Shown: piece by piece, positions 24,998 through 32,659 of the stretch
How positions within the stretch are numbered: the stretch's first letter is position 1
Layout of the letters: each line of letters begins with the position of its first letter
Origin: Rubrivivax sp.
GTDB taxonomy: Bacteria; Pseudomonadota; Gammaproteobacteria; Burkholderiales; Burkholderiaceae_C
Reading direction: 5' to 3'
DNA: 39,879 bases
Assembly (NCBI GenBank): GCA_018780805.1
Contig: JADMJD010000151.1
Coordinates: forward strand, 1 to 39,879
Position numbers and translations under genes: made by a program
The notes under the pieces: generated by a model
The model's input: only the letters and a program-made list of their open reading frames with translations
Database searches by the model: none
What the model was told of the DNA's origin: nothing

Positions 24998-25880
24998 GAC
25001 CACCTGCATTCGTCGCCCGCGCGCGGTAGTCCTTCGGCGAGCACCCCGCCAGCCGCTTGAAGAAGCGCGTGAAGTAGGCCGGGTCCTCGAACCCCAGTTC
25101 GAAGCCGATGCGTGACACCGGCGCGGCCACGTGCACCAGCCGGCGGCAGGCTTCGCGCAACAGGCGGTCATGCAGCAGGGCCTGGGCGTTGTGGCCGGTT
25201 TCGGTGCGCACCAGGCGGTTCAGGCGTTCGGTGCTCAGGCCCAGGGCCTCGGCGTAGCGGGATACCGGCCAGTGTTCGCGGTAATGCGCCTCCAGCAGCA
25301 CCACCCAGCGGGTGTACAGCGCGTCACGGCCGGCCTCGCGCGGCGGGCCGTCGCCGTGGCGCCGGGTCAGCTGCGCCAGCCGCCAGACCACGCTGCGCGC
25401 CAGCCAGGTGGGCACTGGTGACGACTCGTCGGCGCTGGATTCGGCCTGCAAGGCCGTGAACAGCGTCTGCAGCCGGTCGGCTTCGTGCGCGGGCACGGCC
25501 AGCAGCCGGGGCGCGCTGAACAGCGTCTGCAAGGCCGCACCGGTGCCCGCCGCATCGCCCTCGGCCAGTCGGCGTGCGTCCAGCGTGAGCACCATGCCTT
25601 CGGTCTGCGGTGTGAAGCGGAAGGCGTGTGCCACCGGCGGCGGGATCACCACCGCCACAGGGCCTTCCGCGCGGTGCTGGCTGCTGTCCAGCACCGCCTG
25701 GACCGGCCCGCGATGCACCCACAGCACCTGGTGCAGGCCGGGGTGCACATGGGTGTGGATCTCCCAGTCGTAGAGCCGGCTGCGCGAGGCAATGGATTCG
25801 ATGTGCAGCAGGGCCGGCGTGGCCTGCGCCGTCTCGCCGTAGAGCGAAAACGCGGGCAGGGCGCCGCGGCGCCGGGTCAT
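24957..25880 (-). CDS. AraC-family regulator (PobR/AraC-XylS type)
   Basis: The protein has 307 residues. The ATG at 25880 overlaps the stop of the tgpA-like gene (ATGA). The N-terminal cupin sensor covers residues about 20-110 (YDWEIHTHVHPGLHQVLWVH, VAVVIPPPVAHAFRF). The C-terminal helix-turn-helix pair covers residues about 190-290 (VSRYAEALGLSTERLNRLVR, VSRIGFELGFEDPAYFTRFF). The organisation is like that of PobR, the activator for 4-hydroxybenzoate hydroxylase, but no pobA gene is present, so the effector is unknown. The gene appears to be translated from the moxR-DUF58-tgpA message, an odd place for such a regulator. The C-terminus runs into the end of the convergent GntR gene. Confidence 0.88.
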   Translation of the reverse strand: MTRRRGALPAFSLYGETAQATPALLHIESIASRSRLYDWEIHTHVHPGLHQVLWVHRGPVQAVLDSSQHRAEGPVAVVIPPPVAHAFRFTPQTEGMVLTLDARRLAEGDAAGTGAALQTLFSAPRLLAVPAHEADRLQTLFTALQAESSADESSPVPTWLARSVVWRLAQLTRRHGDGPPREAGRDALYTRWVVLLEAHYREHWPVSRYAEALGLSTERLNRLVRTETGHNAQALLHDRLLREACRRLVHVAAPVSRIGFELGFEDPAYFTRFFKRLAGCSPKDYRARATNAGGLTPSTPDTAARSR

Positions 25881-27907
25881 GGCGACCGCTGCGCCGCCGG
25901 CGGTGTGACCACCCGCGCGGCCTCGGCGCGGAACTGGCGCCACCAGCGGCGGTCGGGGCTGTGGCGGCCGGGCCGGCCATAGCGCTGCGCGTCCAGCCGC
26001 TCCAGCGTGCGGGCCAGGGTCTCGCCCGCCGGGCCCAGCACGGCGCGCACGCGGGCCGCGCGGGTGCGGGGCGGGTCGTGCGGCGCCACGGCCACGCCCA
26101 GCTTGGCCAGGCGTTCGGCCACCTGGCGCTGCTGGCGTTGCCACGGGTCCTGGCGGTGGCGGTCCCACAGCGCCCAGCCTGCACCGGCCAGGCTGACGGC
26201 ACTGAGCAGGCCCACCAGCGCGTAGGCCAGGTCCTCCCAGCGCGGGGTCTGCACACCCAGCTCGCGCAGCAGGTCGAACTGGCGCGTGCGCGAGTAGTTC
26301 AGCACCCATTGCGACCAGCCCTGGTCCATCCGCGCCCACAGGCTGCGCAGCGTGGCCGTGATGGCCGGGTTCACGGCGTTCAGCGTGCCGGCCACAAAAC
26401 CCGGCGGCGACAGCAGGCTGCGGCCCAGGCGCACACGGTCGGGTGCGACGGCCGAGGTCGGGTCCACCCGCACCCAGCCTTCGTCTTCGATCCAGACCTC
26501 GGCCCAGGCGTGTGCATTGGACTGGCGCACCACATACCAGCCGTCCACCACCTGCGGGTCGGCGCCCTGGTAACCGGTGACGATGCGGGCCGGGATGTCC
26601 ATCGCCCGCATCACCACCACGAAGGCCGAGGCGAAGTGTTCGCAGAAACCCAGCTTGCGGTCGAACCAGAAGTCGTCGACGACGTTCGGGCCTTCGTAGT
26701 AATCCGGGCTCAGCGTGTAGGTGAAGCCGTCGCTGCGGATGTGCTGCAGCACCGCGTCCACCAGGGCGCGGGGTTCGGCCTGGCGCAGTTCGGGGCGGTT
26801 GCGCAGCTCGTTGGCCCAGACGAGGGTGCGCGGGTTCAGGTTGGGCGGCAGGTCCACATCGTCGCGCAGCGCCAGCGTGGCCGCGCGCGGGCCGTGGCGG
26901 TGGCGTGTCCAGGCCTGGGCCGTCAGCGCCAGCCGGGTGTCGATGGGGCGGTCGCTGGCCCATTGCAGATCGGGCCGCAGCATCAGCTGGAAGTCGTTTT
27001 CGCGGCCAGGCAGCTGGGGCGCCTGGGGCGTCAGCTCCAGCAGGGGCACCAGTGGCAGGCGGCTGGGCTCCAGCAGCATTTCGTAGCGCAGCGGGCGGCC
27101 GGTGAGCTCAGGCGCGGCCATCACGGGTTGGCCGCGGCGGCGTGTCCAGTCGCGGCCGTCGAAGACCGAGAGCACCGGCCCGCGGAAGTACAGCGATTCC
27201 ACCGGCGGCGCGCGGTCCAGGAAACGCACGCGCAGCGCCACGCTGTCGTCGGCCGCCAGTTCGGCCACGCCGCCCATGCTCAGCGAGCCCGACAACCCGG
27301 TGCGCCCGCCGGCATCCTGCGGCAGGCCCCACAGCGGTGCGATGCGCGGGAACAGCAGGAACAGCACGATCATCACCGGCGCGCCGAGCAGCGCCGCGCG
27401 CCCGGCCACACGCGCCGCGGCGCTCAGCGGCGGCAGGCCGACCGGCATGTGCGCCAGCGCCAGCGCGGTGAGCAGGCCCCAGACCGAAACGATCATCGCA
27501 AACGCCGTCAACGGCGACTGCGAGTACAGGAAGTTGGTCAGCACCAGGAAAAATCCGAGCAGGAAGACCACCATCGCGTCGCGCCGCGCGCGCAGCTCCA
27601 GCGTCTTCAGCGCCATCAGCACCACCAGCATCGTGACGCCGGCCTCCTTGCCCAGCAGCGTGCGCTCGGTCAGCAAAGTCAGCCCCACGGCCAGGCCCAG
27701 CACGGCCACCAGGGTCCAGCGGCCGGGCAGGGTGCCGCCGTTGAGCGCCAGGCGGGCGCGTGAGAGCAGGATCACCACCGCCAGCAGCACACACCAGGGT
27801 GCCAGGTGCAGCGCATGCGGCGCGATGGTCCAGCCGATCACGCCCAGCTGGAACAGCGTGTCGCGTGCGTCGCGCGGCAGGTGGCGCCAGCGGTCCAGGA
27901 GTTTCAT
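25877..27907 (-). CDS. TgpA-type membrane transglutaminase (DUF3488, transglutaminase core, DUF4129)
   Basis: The protein has 676 residues. The N-terminal third has several membrane helices (from IGWTIAPHALHLAPWCVLLA onward, DUF3488). A periplasmic transglutaminase core carries Cys422 in LGFCEHFASAF, His466 in NAHAWAEVW and Asp in VRVDPTSAV. A further membrane helix near residue 575 precedes the cytoplasmic DUF4129 tail. It resembles Pseudomonas aeruginosa TgpA, an inner-membrane protein reported as essential there. It is the third gene of a moxR-DUF58-tgpA operon; its start overlaps the DUF58 stop by 4 bp and its stop overlaps the AraC start. The substrate is unknown. Confidence 0.9.
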   Translation of the reverse strand: MKLLDRWRHLPRDARDTLFQLGVIGWTIAPHALHLAPWCVLLAVVILLSRARLALNGGTLPGRWTLVAVLGLAVGLTLLTERTLLGKEAGVTMLVVLMALKTLELRARRDAMVVFLLGFFLVLTNFLYSQSPLTAFAMIVSVWGLLTALALAHMPVGLPPLSAAARVAGRAALLGAPVMIVLFLLFPRIAPLWGLPQDAGGRTGLSGSLSMGGVAELAADDSVALRVRFLDRAPPVESLYFRGPVLSVFDGRDWTRRRGQPVMAAPELTGRPLRYEMLLEPSRLPLVPLLELTPQAPQLPGRENDFQLMLRPDLQWASDRPIDTRLALTAQAWTRHRHGPRAATLALRDDVDLPPNLNPRTLVWANELRNRPELRQAEPRALVDAVLQHIRSDGFTYTLSPDYYEGPNVVDDFWFDRKLGFCEHFASAFVVVMRAMDIPARIVTGYQGADPQVVDGWYVVRQSNAHAWAEVWIEDEGWVRVDPTSAVAPDRVRLGRSLLSPPGFVAGTLNAVNPAITATLRSLWARMDQGWSQWVLNYSRTRQFDLLRELGVQTPRWEDLAYALVGLLSAVSLAGAGWALWDRHRQDPWQRQQRQVAERLAKLGVAVAPHDPPRTRAARVRAVLGPAGETLARTLERLDAQRYGRPGRHSPDRRWWRQFRAEAARVVTPPAAQRSP

Positions 27908-28878
27908 GACCAGGTGGCCAGGCGTTCCAGCGCGTCGCGGCGCTGCGCTTCGCCCTGGCCGGTGGGCAGCTCGCTGCCAGGCAGGCGCAGGCCCCAGGCG
28001 ATGCCGGCCCGCTCGGCGCTGTCCACCCAGGCCGCCAGGCGCGACAGCCGCGCTTCGGGGTCCCCCGCGCCAGTCCCGCCGGTCCCGCCGGCACTGGCGG
28101 CCCAGTCCAGCCAGAGTTCACGGCTGCCGGACGAGGCCGTGTCCCGGCTGACCAGCTCGCCACTGCGGGCCACCTTCTTCCACACCACCTGGCGCAGCGT
28201 GTCGCCACGCCGCCAGGGGCGCACCCCTTCGAGTTCGCTGCCGCTGCTGCGCTGCAGCGCCGCCTGTTCACCCGGCACCGGCTGGGCGCCGGGCAGCGGC
28301 GGCGCCGGGTGTTCGGGCCGCGGCCAGGCCAGCACCCGTGCGGCCGGGCGCCACACCGTCCAGGCGCGGAAGAAGCCGAACGGGAAGCCCGTCTCCAGCA
28401 CCAGCGGCGGCACCGTGTGCCAGCCGCGGGTGGCCGGCACGATGCTCACCGTGGCCGTGGCCTGGCTGCCGGCGGGCACGTCCACCGCGGTGTAGCTGCG
28501 GCCATGCTGCTCGCGGTCGTACAGGCGCAGCGCCAGCGCATAACGCGCGCCGCCGGGGTTGTCGATCACCACGTCCAGTTGTGCCGGGCTGCCGGCAAAC
28601 ACCGGCGGGCCGGGGCGGATGTGCAACGTCAGCCCGCGCAGCATGCCGTGCGTGATGTGCATGGACACCACCGCCGCACCGGCCAGCAAAAAGGCCAGCA
28701 CATAACCCAGGTTCAGCTGGTAGTTGATGGAGGCCAGCAGCATCAGCAGCAGCAAGGCCGCAAATGACGCCCCGCCGCGGGTGGGCACGATGTAGATGTT
28801 GCGCTGGCCGAGTGTCCAGCTGTCGGTCAGCGGCAGGCGGCTGTGCCACCAGGTTTCGATGCGCGAACGCAGGCCCAC
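27904..28878 (-). CDS. DUF58 (von Willebrand A-like) membrane-anchored protein
   Basis: The protein has 324 residues. Two membrane helices near residues 30-75 (FAALLLLMLLASINYQLNLG, VLAFLLAGAAVVSMHITHG) are followed by an extracytoplasmic-type beta region and then the DUF58 motif PWRRGDTLRQVVWKKVARSG near residue 225. DUF58 proteins partner with MoxR ATPases, probably as adaptors or chaperone targets. The gene lies 16 bp after moxR and overlaps tgpA by 4 bp. The precise activity is unknown. Confidence 0.88.
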   Translation of the reverse strand: MGLRSRIETWWHSRLPLTDSWTLGQRNIYIVPTRGGASFAALLLLMLLASINYQLNLGYVLAFLLAGAAVVSMHITHGMLRGLTLHIRPGPPVFAGSPAQLDVVIDNPGGARYALALRLYDREQHGRSYTAVDVPAGSQATATVSIVPATRGWHTVPPLVLETGFPFGFFRAWTVWRPAARVLAWPRPEHPAPPLPGAQPVPGEQAALQRSSGSELEGVRPWRRGDTLRQVVWKKVARSGELVSRDTASSGSRELWLDWAASAGGTGGTGAGDPEARLSRLAAWVDSAERAGIAWGLRLPGSELPTGQGEAQRRDALERLATWS

Positions 28879-28894
28879 GGCGCTTTGCCCGGGC

Positions 28895-29821
<927 letters not shown>

Positions 29822-29856
29822 CCACGCGATCTTGCCCGAAAGTCCGAAGCACCCGC

Positions 29857-30792
29857 ATGAGCACAGCTTTCTTCACGCACACCGAGTGCCGTTTGCACGA
29901 TATGGGTCAGGGCCACCCGGAGTGCCCGCAGCGCCTGGACGCCATCACCGACCACCTGCGCGGCACCGGGCTGGACCTGGCGCTGGATTTCCACGACGCG
30001 CCCGAAGCCACTGCCGACCAGCTGGAGCGCGCGCACAGCACGCACTACGTGACCGAGCTGCGCGACACCATGCAACAGGTGGTGCTGGCCGGTGCGCCCC
30101 GCGCGCTGGATCCGGACACCGTGGTGTGCCCCGGCACCTGGCAGGCCGCCTTGCGTGCGGCCGGTGCGGCGGTGGCCGCCACCGACCGCGTGCTGGCTGG
30201 CCAAGCCCAGAACGCCTTCTGCGCCGTGCGCCCGCCGGGCCACCACGCCACGCGCGACCAGACCATGGGTTTTTGTTTTTTCAACAACGTGGCGGTGGCG
30301 GCGCGCCACGCGCTGGACGTGCACGGCCTGGCGCGCGTGGCCATCATCGACTTTGACGTTCACCACGGCAACGGCACCGAAGACATCGTCGCCGGTGACG
30401 AGCGCATCCTGATGTGCAGCTTCTTCCAGCACCCGCTGTACCCCTACAGCGGCGCCGTGCCCAAGGGCACGAACATGGTCAACGTGCCGGTCGCGCCCTA
30501 CACACGGGGGCCCGAGGTGCGCGAGACCATCGAGGCCATGTGGATGCCGGCGCTGCAGGCCTTCCGCCCGCAGATGGTCTTCATCTCCGCCGGTTTCGAT
30601 GCCCACCGCGAAGACGAACTCGGCCAGATGGGCCTGGTGGAGGCCGACTACGAATGGATCACGCGGCGCCTGATGCAGGTGGCTGATGAACACGCACAAG
30701 GCCGCATCGTGTCCTGCCTGGAAGGTGGTTACGCCTTATCGGCGCTGGCGCGCAGCGTGGCCGCGCACGTGCGGGTTCTGGCCGGAGTCTGA
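29857..30792 (+). CDS. Histone-deacetylase-like amidohydrolase (class II-type)
   Basis: The protein has 311 residues. It is a zinc amidohydrolase of the arginase/deacetylase fold with all key residues: His-His in RPPGHHATRD, the Asp-x-His zinc ligands in IIDFDVHHGNG, the second Asp ligand in SAGFDAHREDELG, and the transition-state Tyr in LEGGYALSAL. Bacterial members deacetylate acetylpolyamines or small acetylated compounds rather than histones. No acetyltransferase or polyamine genes are near, so the substrate is open. The gene is transcribed away from moxR, and mscS follows after a repeat-containing 82-bp gap. Confidence 0.92.
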   Translation: MSTAFFTHTECRLHDMGQGHPECPQRLDAITDHLRGTGLDLALDFHDAPEATADQLERAHSTHYVTELRDTMQQVVLAGAPRALDPDTVVCPGTWQAALRAAGAAVAATDRVLAGQAQNAFCAVRPPGHHATRDQTMGFCFFNNVAVAARHALDVHGLARVAIIDFDVHHGNGTEDIVAGDERILMCSFFQHPLYPYSGAVPKGTNMVNVPVAPYTRGPEVRETIEAMWMPALQAFRPQMVFISAGFDAHREDELGQMGLVEADYEWITRRLMQVADEHAQGRIVSCLEGGYALSALARSVAAHVRVLAGV

Positions 30793-30800
30793 TGACGATG

Positions 30801-30869
30801 GCCCCCAAGCTCACGCCGTTCGCTGCCCCCCGAGGGGGTGCCCTGCCCTTGGGACGGCCCAGCGGGCAC
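30801..30869. repeat. Palindromic intergenic element upstream of mscS
   Basis: The segment carries three nested or adjacent inverted repeats: CCCAAG/CTTGGG (30804-30809, 30848-30853), CCCCC/GGGGG around CGA (about 30827-30838), and GTGCCC/GGGCAC (30838-30843, 30864-30869). It ends 5 bp before the mscS start codon. From memory, elements of this make-up (CCCCCAAGC ... GCCCCCCGAGGGGG ... TTGGGACGGCCC) recur in intergenic DNA of Comamonadaceae; only this copy is in the window. Confidence 0.55.
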
Positions 30870-30874
30870 TGACC

Positions 30875-32128
30875 ATGGCCAAACAACTCTCGGGCGATGA
30901 ACTCGCCCAGCTGGGGCGCTCGCTCGTCACACCCACCGCGCTGACGGAGCTCGCGGTCTTTGCAGGCTGCCTCGCCCTGGCCTGGGCGGTGGTGCGGCTG
31001 CTGCGCGGCCCCGAGGCCGTGCGTGGCTCCATCTGGTTCGGCCGCAACATCGTCGATGGTGTGTTGTTCCCGGTGGCTGCCCTGGTGCTGGCCCTGGTGG
31101 CGCGCCGGCTGCTGCAGGAGGCGCTGCCGCTGGCGGTGTTCCGCCTGGTGGTGCCCATCCTGGTGTCGCTGGTGGCCATCCGCCTGACGGTGCGCGTGCT
31201 GCGGGCGGCTTTCCCCGAATCGCAGCTGATGCGCGTGGTCGAGCGCAGCGTGTCCTGGGTCGCGTGGCTGGGCATGGTGCTCTGGGTCACCGGCATCGGG
31301 CCGGTGCTGCTGGATGAGCTGGACGAGATCCAGTGGAAGATGGGTGGCGCCACGGTCTCGGTGCGCAACCTGATCGAGGGCGTGATCTCCGCCGTCGTCG
31401 TGATGGTGGTGGTGCTGTGGATCGCCGCGGCGCTGGAAGCGCGGCTGCTGCGTGGTGCGGGTGGCAACCTGTCGCTGCGCAAGATGGCCGCCAACGCACT
31501 GCGGGCGCTGCTGATCTTCGTCGGCCTGATGTTCGCGCTCACCGCGGCCGGCATCGACCTGACGGCGCTGGGTGTGCTGGGCGGTGCGGTGGGTGTGGGC
31601 ATTGGCCTGGGCCTGCAGAAGCTGGCGTCCAACTACGTCAGCGGTTTCGTCATCCTGGCCGAGCGCAGCGTGCGCATTGGCGACATGGTGATGGTGGATG
31701 GCTTCGAGGGCCGCATCACCGACATCAACACCCGCTACACCGTGATCCGTGCGCTCTCGGGCAAGGAGTCCATCGTGCCCAACGAGATGCTGATCACGCA
31801 GCGGGTTGAGAACTCTTCGCTGGCCGATCCGAAGGTGCTGCTGAACACCGTGGTGCAGGTGGCCTACGGCACGGACCTGGAGCCGCTGATGGCAGACCTG
31901 GCGCGCGCAGTGGAGGCGGTGCCGCGCGTGCTGGCCGATCCGGCGGTGGGCGTTCGGCTGTCCAGCTTCGCGGCCGACGGCCTGGAGCTGACGGTCTACT
32001 TCTGGATCGCCGACCCGGAAAACGGCAACGGCAATGTGCGCTCCGACGTGAACCTGGCCATCCTGCGCCTGCTCAACCAGCGCGGCGTGGAGATTCCGTT
32101 TCCGCAGCGGGTGGTGCGCACCGGCTGA
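30875..32128 (+). CDS. Mechanosensitive ion channel, MscS family
   Basis: The protein has 417 residues. I chose ATG 30875 (MAKQLSGDELAQLGRSLV); sequence upstream in frame is shadow of the previous gene. There are about five membrane helices before the pore helix. The MscS core starts with LTALGVLGGAVGVGIGLGLQ (Gly/Ala-rich pore helix TM3, residues about 230-249), followed by KLASNYVSGFVILAERSVRI, IGDMVMVDGFEGRITDINTR and the beta domain with SIVPNEMLITQRVENSS. It opens under membrane tension to release solutes on osmotic downshock. The extra N-terminal helices make it larger than E. coli MscS (286 aa). Confidence 0.92.
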   Translation: MAKQLSGDELAQLGRSLVTPTALTELAVFAGCLALAWAVVRLLRGPEAVRGSIWFGRNIVDGVLFPVAALVLALVARRLLQEALPLAVFRLVVPILVSLVAIRLTVRVLRAAFPESQLMRVVERSVSWVAWLGMVLWVTGIGPVLLDELDEIQWKMGGATVSVRNLIEGVISAVVVMVVVLWIAAALEARLLRGAGGNLSLRKMAANALRALLIFVGLMFALTAAGIDLTALGVLGGAVGVGIGLGLQKLASNYVSGFVILAERSVRIGDMVMVDGFEGRITDINTRYTVIRALSGKESIVPNEMLITQRVENSSLADPKVLLNTVVQVAYGTDLEPLMADLARAVEAVPRVLADPAVGVRLSSFAADGLELTVYFWIADPENGNGNVRSDVNLAILRLLNQRGVEIPFPQRVVRTG

Positions 32129-32177
32129 CGCTCCGCGGGCTCAAGTTCGGCCGCGGCGGGCCGATGAACCCGTGGCC

Positions 32178-32651
32178 ATGGTCCTGCGCTCCCGCTTCAG
32201 CCGTTTCCTGTCACGCGGCCTCACCGCTGTCGAGCTGACGCTCACGTTGGGCATCATTGCGGTGCTGGCGGTGATCGGGCTGCAGGTCTACCAGGGCTGG
32301 CAGGACAAGGCCAAGACCCAGACGGCACAGGCCGACATCATCGAGCTGTCGCTGCTGATCGACGACGTCTTTGCCGACACCGGCGAGTTGCCCGACAGTC
32401 TGGCCGACATCGGCAAGGCTGGCCATCGGGACCCCTGGGGCGGTGCCTACGTCTACGTGAACCTGATGACCAGCAAGGGCAACGGCAAGGCGCGCAAGGA
32501 CAAATCGCTGGTGCCGCTGAACAGCGACTACGACCTGTACAGCAAGGGCCCGGACGGTGCGTCGGCCACCCCGCTCACGGCCAAGGCCAGCCGCGACGAC
32601 ATCCTGCGCGCCAACAACGGCCGCTTCGTCGGACCGGCGTCGCAGTACTGA
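32178..32651 (+). CDS. Type II secretion/type IV pilin-like protein (GspG-like pseudopilin), orphan
   Basis: The protein has 157 residues from ATG 32178; GTG 32172 would add two. The class III signal is SRFLSRG|LTAVELTLTLGII, cleaved after Gly14, with Leu at +1 and the conserved Glu at +5, then a single hydrophobic helix. The C-terminal half has the GspG-style sequence DPWGGAYVYV, a Tyr-rich YDLYSKGPDG loop and a DDILRANNGRFVG end, resembling the calcium-binding end of major pseudopilins. No secretion or pilus genes flank it, so a distant prepilin peptidase must process it. The GGDEF/EAL gene starts 8 bp after its stop, implying joint expression. Confidence 0.85.
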   Translation: MVLRSRFSRFLSRGLTAVELTLTLGIIAVLAVIGLQVYQGWQDKAKTQTAQADIIELSLLIDDVFADTGELPDSLADIGKAGHRDPWGGAYVYVNLMTSKGNGKARKDKSLVPLNSDYDLYSKGPDGASATPLTAKASRDDILRANNGRFVGPASQY

Positions 32652-32659
32652 ACCTGCCC

